From Sulfitobacter sp. LCG007 (GTDB lineage Bacteria > Pseudomonadota > Alphaproteobacteria > Rhodobacterales > Rhodobacteraceae): a DNA stretch of 64,000 nucleotides. Every line of letters starts with the position of its first letter. Within the stretch, counting starts at the first letter, position 1. The DNA lies in contig NZ_CP161805.1 of assembly GCF_040801785.1 (NCBI RefSeq), positions 2,666,001 through 2,730,000 on the forward strand, read 5' to 3'. A program made the position numbers and the translations under genes. This document shows positions 32,343 through 39,614 of the stretch, piece after piece. The notes under the pieces are model-generated. The model saw nothing but the letters and a program-made list of their open reading frames with translations, made no database searches and was not told where the DNA came from.

Positions 32343-33910
32343 GCCACCTCCGCGATCCTCGCCCGCGAGGCGAGCGCGTAGAAGAAATCGAGCGTGTCGA
32401 ACCGGTACGCATCGAGCGCGAGCCCGTTCTGCTCGGCGATTTTCAGTTTCCCGAAGGTCATGTCGATGCTGGGCAGCACGTAGTAGTCGCGCGGCGCCTC
32501 GTTCGCCTCGTCCATGCGCACGGCGATTGTGATGTCCGGCACGAGGCCAGTGTCGAGGCGGATACGCCAGCGCAGCGACCCGGCCGCCGTCGCCGTGCAG
32601 CGGGCCAACACGATTGACACGGTAAACTCGTCGTTGATGCGAACGAGCTCAGTATCCGGGTCCTGCACAGCCCGCCCGCTGTGCCGCGTGACCCCGGCGA
32701 TGATCTCGGCCACGATCTGCGGATGCGCCTGCCGCAGCGCCCGGTTCACCTCGATGTAGCTGTAGTCGCGATCCGGCTCGTAGCCGATCAGCCGGTAGGC
32801 GCGCAGAAGGCTGCCAAAGCGGCTGCGATAGGCGCTGGAGGATGGTAGGTCGTCCTCCTCGTCGATGATCAGGCCCGACAGCATGCCCTGTCGCTGGAGG
32901 ATCGCGCGCAGCGCGTCGAGCAGTTCCTCGTCCGAGAAATGGCGGCTGCGGGCATCCACGATCTCTCGCGCAAGCAGGAAGAGCGCCTGATCGACGATGG
33001 CGGGATAGGCGCCCTCCGCGCGGATCCACATTTCGCGCGGGTTCACCACGCGGCGCTGCTTCAGCTTGAACGACACCTTCGCGAAGACATTGTTTCCGAC
33101 GTATTTTTCGTTGGTCAGCACCTGATGCACCGTTGCCCGGCTCCACGGCCGGTCGAGATCGGTGCGGTGACCTTCGGCGTTCAGGACCTCCGCGATCTCG
33201 CGCTCGGCACGCCCCTCGTTCACGAACATCTCGTACATGCGCTGGACGACGTGCTGTTCCTCCTCGGGGCCGGGGACGAGGATCACGCGGTCGGTCTGAA
33301 GGCTCTTTTGCTCGCCGCGGGACAGTTCGCCCTTGGGGTTTCCGTGCTCGTCGATCAGCACCCGCCGCAGCCCGTATCCTGCCGCGCCACCCTGGCGATA
33401 GCCCATCTCGACGAGGCGGCACTGCCCGGCGAAGACCTTCACCGACAACTCGCGGCTGTACTCGCCGGCCATCACGCGCTTCACGGTCTTCAGGAGGTTC
33501 GAGCCGATGCTGCCGTCGTTCTCGAACTGCTCGCCGCAGTAGTGGACCCGGATGCCGGCACGGAAACATACATGCTCGTGGTACGCGCCTTCGTCGGCAT
33601 CCTGAAACCTGCCCCAGCGGCTGACGTCGTAGACGAGGATGGCCTTGAAGTCGGCCTGGCCTGATTGAACTTCGCCCATCAGGTTCTGTAGCGCCTCGCG
33701 ACCATCGAGGCGGAGTCCGGAGCGCCCAGAGTCCTCGAAAATGCGCAGGATCTGCAGGCCGCGGGCGGCGGCATAGCTGCGGATGACATCCAACTGGTTC
33801 TCGGTCGAATACTTCTGGTGATCGGTCGACATCCGGACGTATGCGACGGCGGGCACGTCGGGCTCTGATTGGCTGGCGCCAGTCTCCCTGTTTGCCTCAC
33901 GCCCTCGCAT
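32339..33910 (-). CDS. Large serine recombinase
   Basis: A 523-residue serine recombinase. The catalytic domain begins VAYVRMSTDHQKYSTENQ with the nucleophile Ser at 28, and continues with RSGLRLDGREAL and VYDVSRWGRF, the conserved Arg/Asp-rich active-site segments. The Recombinase domain follows (GGAAGYGLRRVLID, then the DRPWSRATVHQVLTNEKYVG helix-turn-helix). The C-terminal 200 residues are not the usual zinc ribbon and coiled coil; they look like an added domain. It is therefore distinct from phage integrases of the phiC31 type. Its stop overlaps the first ParB-like gene (ATGA). It reads divergently from the small regulator at 34232. Confidence 0.92.
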   Translation of the reverse strand: MRGREANRETGASQSEPDVPAVAYVRMSTDHQKYSTENQLDVIRSYAAARGLQILRIFEDSGRSGLRLDGREALQNLMGEVQSGQADFKAILVYDVSRWGRFQDADEGAYHEHVCFRAGIRVHYCGEQFENDGSIGSNLLKTVKRVMAGEYSRELSVKVFAGQCRLVEMGYRQGGAAGYGLRRVLIDEHGNPKGELSRGEQKSLQTDRVILVPGPEEEQHVVQRMYEMFVNEGRAEREIAEVLNAEGHRTDLDRPWSRATVHQVLTNEKYVGNNVFAKVSFKLKQRRVVNPREMWIRAEGAYPAIVDQALFLLAREIVDARSRHFSDEELLDALRAILQRQGMLSGLIIDEEDDLPSSSAYRSRFGSLLRAYRLIGYEPDRDYSYIEVNRALRQAHPQIVAEIIAGVTRHSGRAVQDPDTELVRINDEFTVSIVLARCTATAAGSLRWRIRLDTGLVPDITIAVRMDEANEAPRDYYVLPSIDMTFGKLKIAEQNGLALDAYRFDTLDFFYALASRARIAEVA

Positions 33911-34231
33911 CTGCCCGGCTCCGGTTCACGTCGCAGCAATCCGTTCGGGACGGTCTGGACCGTTGCGCATGCTGCCGCAATCATTCGAACATGCGAGCGC
34001 AGGAAAGTCGTTTCCGGAAAAGGGCAATTCCTTTCCATGCCCGGCGCATTGGCGGATCGCCTGCGGCGCGCGTCCGTCCACGCGCTCGATAATCTGCGGT
34101 CCCGTTTCGCAGTTCATATCGGCCACCTTCAAGTGAATGGTCCGTTCCAACAGGCGGCCAAACAGAAGCGCCGCGGGAACAGATGGATTCTGCCGTTTTC
34201 ATGGCTCTCCAAAGATTTAGCGGAGAGAAAC
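33911..34231. other. Intergenic region between recombinase and small regulator
   Basis: These 321 bases separate two divergent genes and should hold both promoters. I see no convincing coding region, although open frames exist, and no strong hairpin. A GGAGAG sequence close to 34222 is the ribosome site of the plus-strand gene. Confidence 0.6.
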
Positions 34232-34552
34232 ATGAAGATGCGCGTGAAGATGGGCACAGTTGTGCCGAAGATGGGCACAGTTGTGCACCCCGAGGACGTT
34301 CCGGCTGACTATCGCGCCGCCATGGCCATGGCATTGCACGCCGAGCTCGGATCGACCCATCGGGCGATCAAGTCCGCCATGCGGTGGACAGGTGCCAGCG
34401 AGCGGACCGTGAAATACTGGTTCGCGGGCGAGCGGGGGCCGAGCGGCGAACACCTCGTGTCGCTCGCGCGTCATTCCGATGCCGTGCTGATCGAGCTGCT
34501 CGCGCTGGCAGACCGGTTGATCGTGGAGGAGGTTGAGGACCGGGAGCGCTGA
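34232..34552 (+). CDS. Small helix-turn-helix-like protein with MGTVV repeats
   Basis: A 106-residue protein. The core from about 25 on (YRAAMAMALHAEL, then HRAIKSAMRWTGASERTVKYW and GERGPSGEHLVSLARHSDAV) has the layout of a phage-type DNA-binding domain: a helix-turn-helix in which TGASERTVKYW would be the recognition part. The N-terminus repeats the pentapeptide MGTVV twice, encoded by a 21-bp tandem repeat that is palindromic at the DNA level. The ATG at 34232 follows GGAG by six bases. It is divergent from the recombinase, so it is a candidate regulator of that cassette and of itself. Confidence 0.7.
   Translation: MKMRVKMGTVVPKMGTVVHPEDVPADYRAAMAMALHAELGSTHRAIKSAMRWTGASERTVKYWFAGERGPSGEHLVSLARHSDAVLIELLALADRLIVEEVEDRER
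34246..34289. promoter_or_regulatory. Tandem 21-bp palindromic repeats inside the start of the regulator gene
   Basis: Two units of GAAGATGGGCACAGTTGTGC begin at 34246 and 34267, a period of 21 bp or two helical turns. The first contains GGCACA-GT-TGTGCC, a perfect six-bp dyad; the second GCACA-GT-TGTGC. They start about 15 bases after the ATG of the regulator gene, a position suited to autorepression. The same palindrome, with AATT at the centre, occurs once more at 23233-23244. Confidence 0.55.
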
Positions 34553-34638
34553 CAGGGGAAGGCGCGGCGTGGAAAGCGCACCCTTGTCTTGTGTTCGTTT
34601 TTGGTTATCTTGAATACGCATCGAGAAGGGAGAGCGCC

Positions 34639-34899
34639 ATGCCCCGCACCACCACCACCACCATGACCGTCCGCGTCAGTGGCTCCCTCAGCGAGTTCGT
34701 TGCGACCAATGTCGGCGAGGACGGCGCCTACGAGAACGTCAGCGAATACATCCGGGACCTGATCCGTCGCGACAAGGAGCGCGCGGAACACGAGGCTTTC
34801 GACCGATTAAAGGCAGAACTGAACCGAGCCTTCGCTGCCCCCGAGGACACCTACAAGCCGCTGACCGCCGCCGATGTGATCGCTCGGAACCGGACCTGA
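34639..34899 (+). CDS. parD: ParD/CopG-type antitoxin
   Basis: An 86-residue antitoxin with a ribbon-helix-helix N-terminus (TMTVRVSGSLSEFVATNV, then YENVSEYIRDLIRRDKE) and an acidic C-terminal tail ending in YKPLTAADVIARNR that would wrap the toxin. It starts after an AAGGGAGAG ribosome site and ends four bases before the ParE gene. The pair sits between the regulator and the right-hand attachment-like repeat and would help keep the island in the chromosome. Confidence 0.9.
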   Translation: MPRTTTTTMTVRVSGSLSEFVATNVGEDGAYENVSEYIRDLIRRDKERAEHEAFDRLKAELNRAFAAPEDTYKPLTAADVIARNRT

Positions 34900-34903
34900 C
34901 CGC

Positions 34904-35212
34904 ATGGCAATCCGGATCCAGGAGGCGGCTTCGATCCGCCTCGACGAGATCTACCGATACACCCGCGACCGGTGGGGCGAGGCACAGGCCGAAACCTACA
35001 TCACCGGTCTGTTCGCCGCCTTCGAGCAGATCGACACACGCGGTGTCATGTCGAGACCCGTACCGGCCGAGTTCGGCGTGGAAGGGTACTTCTTCCGCTA
35101 CGAGCGGCATTTCGTGTACTGGCGACGGCTCTCAAATGGCGACATCGGTATCGTCACGATCCTTCACGAGCGGATGCATCAGATGGATCGCTTCAAGGAG
35201 GATTTTGGATAA
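34904..35212 (+). CDS. parE: ParE/RelE-family toxin
   Basis: A 102-residue toxin with the ParE layout: SIRLDEIYRYTRDRWGEAQAETY, an internal loop with RPVPAEFGVEGYFFRYERHFVYWR, and the late IGIVTILHERMHQMDRF strand. ParE proteins act on DNA gyrase; RelE relatives cut mRNA, and sequence alone does not decide between them, but pairing with a ParD-type antitoxin favours ParE. The 89 bases after its stop lead into the right-hand tRNA-flank repeat. Confidence 0.9.
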   Translation: MAIRIQEAASIRLDEIYRYTRDRWGEAQAETYITGLFAAFEQIDTRGVMSRPVPAEFGVEGYFFRYERHFVYWRRLSNGDIGIVTILHERMHQMDRFKEDFG

Positions 35213-35301
35213 GTCTCTGTCCAGACGTAATTTTTCTGGATAGTGCGGGTACTGCGGCCGACGGGTCAGACTTGGAGAACGTTGGATCCCGGTCCCGCTC
35301 C

Positions 35302-35436
35302 CTCCGCCACTTGCCCCCGCGAAAGCGTTCTCCCCATCCGGCTCTGGCCGGAGTTTTCCGTTGTGTTCGAGGGTTATGCGGGAGGGGCTGAACACTGGCC
35401 TCGTCGCCAGGAGGCCCGGAAGCGGTCTCTGAGGGC
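35302..35436 (+). repeat. tRNA-Ser 3' flank repeat, right copy (attR-like)
   Basis: Same 135-base length as 10375-10509 with about 117 positions identical by hand count. It keeps only the last eight tRNA bases (CTCCGCCA); sequence further left is weakly tRNA-like at best. The copy ends exactly where codons of the IS5-type transposase remnant begin. Confidence 0.75.
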
Positions 35437-36159
35437 CGGCAGACGACCGGCTTCGTCGAGAGCCTGCTACGGCTGGTTGGCCTCGACTGGACGGTGCCCG
35501 ACTTCAGCACGCTATCTCGCCGCCAGAGGACCTTGGCCGTGAACATCCCTTATCGCGGCTCCAAGGGACCGTTGCATCTGCTGATCGACAGCACGGGTAT
35601 CAAGGTCGAGGGCGAAGACGAGTGGCACGCCCGCAAGCATGGGGGCCCCAAAAGGCGGGTCTGGCGCAAGATTCATCTTGGGATTGACGAGGAAACGCTG
35701 GAGGTTCGCGCAGTCGAGGTCACCGGGAGCCACATCGGCGATGCGCCGGTTCTACCCGACCTGCTCAACCAGATCCCGGCGGACCAGCAGATCGGCAGTG
35801 TCACGGCTGACGGCGCCTACGATACACGAAAATGCCACGACGCCATTGCCGAGCGTGGCGCCCACGCCGTCATCCCGCCCCGCAAGAACGCAAAGCCATG
35901 GAAGACCATCCCCGCCGGAGCCGCGGCGCGAAACGAGGCCCTGCGCGCGGCGAAATACCTGGGCCGCGCGCTCTGGCGACGATGGAGCGGATACCATCGC
36001 CGAAGCCGCGTCGAGACGAAGATGTACTGTGTGAAGTTGCTGGGACAGCGCCTTATGGCGCGGGACTTCGACCGTCAGGTCGCGGAACTCCAGGTCCGCA
36101 TCGCCGTTCCGAACGGCTACAACGCGCTCGGCATACCCGTCACGGAAGCCGTGGGATAA
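35437..36159 (+). pseudogene. IS5-family transposase, N-terminally truncated
   Basis: An open frame of 240 codons without a start, beginning RQTTGFVESLLRLVGLDWTV. The three acidic catalytic residues are still present: Asp in LHLLIDSTGIKV, Asp in VTADGAYDTRK, and Glu in RRSRVETKMYC. About 60-70 N-terminal residues are missing compared with IS903-group transposases, so the product should be inactive even if translated from an internal ATG at 35494. Confidence 0.85.
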
Positions 36160-36214
36160 GTCCGTCCAGGGAAAGGGGAACCTCGACCATCACCCGATTT
36201 GCGCAACAGAGCCC
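35437..36214 (+). mobile_element. IS5-family (IS903 group) remnant, left end missing
   Basis: The right end is the inverted terminal sequence read on the minus strand as GGCTCTGTTGCGCAAATCGG, ending near 36214. The left terminal repeat and the first part of the transposase are gone. Left of 35437 is the tRNA-flank repeat; right of 36214 is a truncated lysin gene. The element therefore marks a deletion or insertion joint. Confidence 0.8.
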
Positions 36215-36459
36215 CACCAGCGCGAGAAGTGCTGGCCGAGAGCCGCACCATGAAGGCGGGTGGTGCGGCAGGCGTGGCGACGCTGGGCGCAGCTGGGGTC
36301 GAGGTGGCGCAGAGCGTCCTCGCCGAGACCCAATCCGCAATCCTGCCGCTCGTGCCGTATCTCGACACCCTGCGCTGGGTGTTCATCGCGGTCGCCCTCG
36401 GCGGCATCGCGGTCACGATCTACGCGCGCCTCGATGACTGGCGCCGGGGGCGGCGGTGA
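36215..36459 (+). pseudogene. M15-type lysin, C-terminal fragment (second copy)
   Basis: About 81 codons equivalent to residues 146-224 of the intact lysin at 21986-22660: PAREVLAESRTM against PARETLAQSRTL, then GAAGVEVAQ and YLDTLRWVFIA in both. The peptidase domain has been removed by the IS5 element. What remains would encode just the hinge and the membrane helix. It shows that a second, related prophage once ended here. Confidence 0.82.
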
Positions 36460-36713
36460 TCGGCGGGCTCCTCGCCACGCTCGCCGGATCGGCATGGGCG
36501 CGCACGGCGCTCCGCTACGGCGTCACAGCCCTCGCAATCCTTCTGTTCCTGCTTGCCCTGCGCCGCTCCGGCGAGTGCGCCGGTCGGCTGGCCGATCGTC
36601 TCGAGACCATGGAGAAAACCCATGACGCCCAACGACGGATGCTCGAGGCGGCGGCGCGTCGCCCTCGTTCTCGCTACGATCTGGCTGAGCGGCTGCGCGA
36701 CGGACACTTCTGA
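36456..36713 (+). CDS. Rz-like i-spanin (second copy)
   Basis: An 85-residue protein, the same length as the product of 22660-22917, with a GTG start overlapping the lysin stop as in the first copy. The N-terminal membrane helix (YGVTALAILLFLLAL) and the helical charged part (CAGRLADRLETMEKTHDAQR) are conserved in pattern; the ending is RLRDGHF. It carries the second nested Rz1 gene. Without an intact lysin upstream it is probably a relic, but the reading frame is clean. Confidence 0.72.
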   Translation: MIGGLLATLAGSAWARTALRYGVTALAILLFLLALRRSGECAGRLADRLETMEKTHDAQRRMLEAAARRPRSRYDLAERLRDGHF

Positions 36714-36918
36714 CGTCGGCCGCCTCGGGGCGTGTCCGCCCGTCGTCGAGTACAGCCGGGAGTTCCAGGCGCAGGCGGCCGAGGAACTGACCATGCTGCC
36801 GGAGGGGTCGGCGATCGCGGTGATGCTGAGCGACTACGCGGTGATGCGGGAGCAGGCGCAGGCGGCGTGCCGCTCATCGAGTGAACCAAACGAGTGGAGC
36901 GTTCGCATCAGGGCATGA
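36622..36918 (+). CDS. Rz1-like o-spanin lipoprotein, nested (second copy)
   Basis: A 98-residue lipoprotein in the +1 frame relative to the Rz gene, starting 92 bases before its stop. The signal MTPNDGCSRRRRVALVLATI ends in the lipobox LSGC with Cys25 at the same position as in the first copy. The mature part shares ACPPVVEYSR with the other copy (ACPPVVAYNR). It extends about 15 residues further at the C-terminus than the first copy, which may be read-through into unrelated sequence at the island edge. Confidence 0.72.
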   Translation: MTPNDGCSRRRRVALVLATIWLSGCATDTSDVGRLGACPPVVEYSREFQAQAAEELTMLPEGSAIAVMLSDYAVMREQAQAACRSSSEPNEWSVRIRA

Positions 36919-36960
36919 CCACTCATTGAAGGAACCTCTCGTGCCGCTCACCGGTGATTG

Positions 36961-37371
36961 TCATTGGGCCGTTTCGCGAATCTCGAAGATCGTTGTTTCC
37001 CCCAGCTTCTTGACAAGGGATCGCTCGACTTCGGCCATCACGCTGGAGACGCGGTGATGAAAGGCATGCGCCACCTTGCAGTCGTGGGCCGCGTCGTCGG
37101 CTTCCGCTGGGGCGAGGCGTTCGTCGAGCGCGAGGTAAACGTCCGCCAGCGTGATCTCTTTTGGCGACCGTGCGAGGCGCCAGCCGCCGAAATGGCCACC
37201 TTCCGACACGAGAAGACCGGCCTCGCGCAAGTTGCCGAGGACGCGACGCACGACGACGGGGTTTGTGCCTGCATGTGCGGCGATGTCGGCCGACTTCCGG
37301 ACCCTGTCCGGATCTCCGGCCATGTGGCCCAGCGTATGAAGGGCCAGTGAGAGGCGGCTGTTGCGTTTCAT
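36961..37371 (-). CDS. Rrf2-family transcriptional regulator
   Basis: A 136-residue Rrf2-type repressor: the winged helix (RLSLALHTLGHMAG, RKSADIAAHAGTNPVVVRRVLGNLREAGLLVSEGG split over helices 1-3 and the wing) is followed by the long dimerisation helix (VAHAFHHRVSSVMAEVERSL). The three clustered cysteines that bind an iron-sulfur centre in IscR and NsrR are absent; only one Cys is present, so it is of the YwnA/CymR-like cluster-free type. It is divergent from the ZigA-like gene, and the dyads between them are likely operators for both directions. Confidence 0.9.
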   Translation of the reverse strand: MKRNSRLSLALHTLGHMAGDPDRVRKSADIAAHAGTNPVVVRRVLGNLREAGLLVSEGGHFGGWRLARSPKEITLADVYLALDERLAPAEADDAAHDCKVAHAFHHRVSSVMAEVERSLVKKLGETTIFEIRETAQ

Positions 37372-37420
37372 GGCGTGACTCTCAAACACATGGTCTTTCC
37401 GTAACTGAGGCGGTTGCGCG

Positions 37421-37443
37421 TATCCAGTAACTTGGATAGTTAC
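37421..37443. promoter_or_regulatory. Overlapping dyads in the Rrf2 / ZigA-like divergent promoter
   Basis: TATCCA (37421-37426) and TGGATA (37433-37438) form a perfect six-bp dyad, and GTAAC (37427-37431) with GTTAC (37439-37443) a second, interlocked one. The position, about 35-55 bases before the plus-strand gene and 50-70 before the Rrf2 gene, suits an operator. It does not match the Zur consensus I know, so the Rrf2 protein is the likelier binder. Confidence 0.5.
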
Positions 37444-37477
37444 GCAATCTGAATCGTTCTCTCCGGAAAGCATGCCC

Positions 37478-38686
37478 ATGTCAGATGACCGCCTTCCCGT
37501 CACCGTTCTCTCCGGCTTTCTCGGTGCCGGCAAGACCACGCTTCTGAACCGTGTCCTGAACAACCGCGACGGTCGCCGCGTCGCGGTGATCGTGAACGAG
37601 ATGTCCGAGGTGAACATCGACGCCGACCTCGTCAGGGCCGATGGCGCGCTGTCGCGCACCGACGAGACGCTGGTCGAGATGTCGAATGGCTGCATCTGCT
37701 GCACGCTGCGCGACGACCTGTTGCAGGAGGTGCGCCGGCTGGCTGTCGAAGGGCGCTTCGACTACCTGCTGATCGAGTCGACCGGCATTTCCGAGCCGCT
37801 TCCCGTCGCCGCCACCTTCGACTTCCGCGACGAGGCGGGCGACAGCCTGTCGGACGTGGCGCGGCTCGACACGATGGTGACGGTGGTCGACGCGGTGAAC
37901 CTGCTGCGGGATTATTCCAGTCACGATTTCCTGCGTGACCGCGGCGAGACGCTGGGCGAGGAGGACGACCGGACGCTGGTGAACCTACTGGTCGAGCAGA
38001 TCGAGTTCGCGGACGTGGTGATCCTCAACAAGGTCGCCGACGCTGAACCGCATCAGGTTGACGCCGCGCGCAAGATCATCCGCAGCCTGAACGCGGACGC
38101 GAAGATCATCGAGACCAACCATTCCGACGTCGCTGCCGAGGCGATCCTGGACACAGGCCTCTTCGACTTCGAAAAGGCGCACGAGCATCCGATGTGGGCC
38201 AAGGAGCTCTACGGCTTTGCCGACCACGTGCCCGAGACCGAGGAATACGGTGTCGCGTCCTACGTTTATCGCGCGCGGCAACCCTTTGAGCCGGAAAAGA
38301 TCCTCTCCGTCCTGAATGGCGAGATGTCTGGCGTGATCCGCGCGAAGGGGCATTTCTGGATCGCGACGCGCCCCGAGTGGGTGGCGGAGTTCTCCCTTGC
38401 TGGCGCGCTCTCCTCGGTCAAGCCGCTCGGCACCTGGTGGGCTGCCGTCCCGCAAGACCGTTGGCCCAACCACGACAGCGCGCGGGGCTATATCGCGCAG
38501 CACTGGGTGGAACCCTGGGGCGACCGGCGGCAAGAGCTGGTGTTCATCGGCGCCGGCATCGACTGGGCGCACTTGAAGGCGCGGCTCGACGCCTGCCTCG
38601 TGCCCGATCACCTGGCGCCGGGGCCGGATGCGCTCCCGGAGCTGCCCGACCCCTTCCCGATCTGGCGACGTGCGGAGGCGGCATGA
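37478..38686 (+). CDS. zigA: COG0523 GTPase, ZigA-like metal chaperone
   Basis: A 402-residue CobW/COG0523 protein. The G1 loop is GFLGAGKTT, the metal-binding CxCC motif is [11 protein letters not shown], and the GTPase motifs ESTGISEP and NKV (with Asp following) are present. The C-terminal CobW_C domain contains [10 protein letters not shown]. Proteins of this ZigA/YciC group deliver zinc to client enzymes when zinc is scarce. I chose the second ATG because GGAAAG sits eight bases before it; the first, at 37472, is too close. The stop overlaps the DUF1826 start. The first gene of a six-gene plus-strand operon. Confidence 0.9.
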   Translation: MSDDRLPVTVLSGFLGAGKTTLLNRVLNNRDGRRVAVIVNEMSEVNIDADLVRADGALSRTDETLVEMSNGCICCTLRDDLLQEVRRLAVEGRFDYLLIESTGISEPLPVAATFDFRDEAGDSLSDVARLDTMVTVVDAVNLLRDYSSHDFLRDRGETLGEEDDRTLVNLLVEQIEFADVVILNKVADAEPHQVDAARKIIRSLNADAKIIETNHSDVAAEAILDTGLFDFEKAHEHPMWAKELYGFADHVPETEEYGVASYVYRARQPFEPEKILSVLNGEMSGVIRAKGHFWIATRPEWVAEFSLAGALSSVKPLGTWWAAVPQDRWPNHDSARGYIAQHWVEPWGDRRQELVFIGAGIDWAHLKARLDACLVPDHLAPGPDALPELPDPFPIWRRAEAA

Positions 38687-39318
38687 CGCTCGTTCGAGAG
38701 ATCGTAAAGGATGCGGCGATTGGCGTAGGCGTCGCGCACACGCCCGAGGGGCTCTCGGCGCTGCATCGTCCCGGCTGCGCCGCGGCGATCTGGCGGCGGC
38801 AGCCCTTGCCGGGGTTCCAGTCGTGGATCGACGGGCTCGATCCGGAGGTCCTGCCGCGGGCACGGGTGATCCTGCAGCCGGAGGCGGTGCGGGACACCGC
38901 ATCGGAGGTCTGCGATGCGTCCAGCACGCCCGTTGGCCCGGAGCGAGACCGTCTCGTGGACGACATTGCGGCGCTCGCCGACATCTTCGCCGGGTTGATG
39001 CGGGCACGATGGCTCCGCCTGCGCCTCGACGCCGTGACCACGAATGCCTGCCGCCGCTTTCACATCGACGCGGTGACGGCGCGGCTGGTCTGCACCTACC
39101 GGGGCACCGGCACGCAATACGGCATCTCCACCGACGGGGCCGAGCCGCGCCGGATCTTCACGGTGCCGACCGGCGCCCCGATCCTGCTGCGCGGCACGCT
39201 CTGGCCCGAGCACCCGCGCTCCGGGCTGCTGCACCGCTCCCCACCCATCGAGGGCACCGCCGAGACGCGGCTCGTGCTCGTGCTCGACCCGGTCGACGAT
39301 CCGGAGGAGGAGGACTGA
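38683..39318 (+). CDS. DUF1826 family protein
   Basis: A 211-residue DUF1826 protein, recognised from [19 protein letters not shown] near the start, the central [20 protein letters not shown] block with its His and Cys residues, and [10 protein letters not shown] and HRSPPIEG near the end. DUF1826 genes very often follow COG0523 GTPases in alpha- and gammaproteobacteria, which points to zinc limitation, although the activity is unknown. The conserved RxxFHxDxV motif could bind metal. It overlaps the GTPase gene by four bases and shares one base with the next gene. Confidence 0.88.
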   Translation: MTLVREIVKDAAIGVGVAHTPEGLSALHRPGCAAAIWRRQPLPGFQSWIDGLDPEVLPRARVILQPEAVRDTASEVCDASSTPVGPERDRLVDDIAALADIFAGLMRARWLRLRLDAVTTNACRRFHIDAVTARLVCTYRGTGTQYGISTDGAEPRRIFTVPTGAPILLRGTLWPEHPRSGLLHRSPPIEGTAETRLVLVLDPVDDPEEED

Positions 39319-39614
39319 TGCGCGGCAATTGCGGCCAGACCAACCTCAAGCGCAAACGTCGCGCCAAAGACCCGATGCGGGCCTATGACGCCCTGCCGCC
39401 CCCACTAAGGCGATGGCTGGCAGAGGCCGTGTTGCCATGGTCGCCCGCCTCGTGCCGCCGCATCTGGCAACGCGCCCGGGCAAGGGGCGAGCCGATGCAG
39501 GCCGTGCTGGCGCGCCTGGATCGGGCCCAGTCAAAAACCCTCTCCAAGGACCTGGTGTCCCGCACGGTCGCGGCACCAAGCCTTCTCAAGCACCAACAGG
39601 ACTTCAGACCATGA
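39318..39614 (+). CDS. DUF6525 family small protein
   Basis: A 98-residue basic protein with the DUF6525 pattern: NLKRKRRAKDPMRAYDALPPPLR, then LAEAVLPWSPASCRRIW and LARLDRAQSKTLSKD. The family is small, restricted mainly to Rhodobacterales as far as I know, and without a known function; the Arg/Lys content suggests nucleic-acid contact. Its start shares one base with the DUF1826 stop and its own stop overlaps the binding-protein gene, so it is translated as part of the operon. Confidence 0.82.
   Translation: MRGNCGQTNLKRKRRAKDPMRAYDALPPPLRRWLAEAVLPWSPASCRRIWQRARARGEPMQAVLARLDRAQSKTLSKDLVSRTVAAPSLLKHQQDFRP

Larger units (their letters stand above)
10383..36918. mobile_element. tRNA-Ser-associated genomic island (composite)
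   Basis: From the tRNA-Ser 3' end to about 36.9 kb almost every gene is accessory: nucleases, restriction-modification, prophage ends, recombinases, ParB proteins, toxin-antitoxin and IS remnants. A diverged direct repeat (10375-10509 and 35302-35436) suggests an old tRNA attachment event. The prophage fragments extend about 1.5 kb past the right repeat, so the right edge is either 35.4 kb with a later insertion or about 36.9 kb. No tyrosine integrase was found, so present-day mobility is doubtful. Confidence 0.6.

Noticed and set aside
34639-35212. ParDE pair as part of the recombinase-ParB-ParB cassette
   Set aside because: It lies on the opposite strand beyond the small regulator, with its own ribosome sites; nothing links it functionally to the cassette besides being in the same island.
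37038-37704. Longer version of the Rrf2 gene reaching 37704
   Set aside because: The extension runs antisense through the ZigA-like gene and its promoter; the conserved Rrf2 start MKRNSRLSLALH is at 37371.
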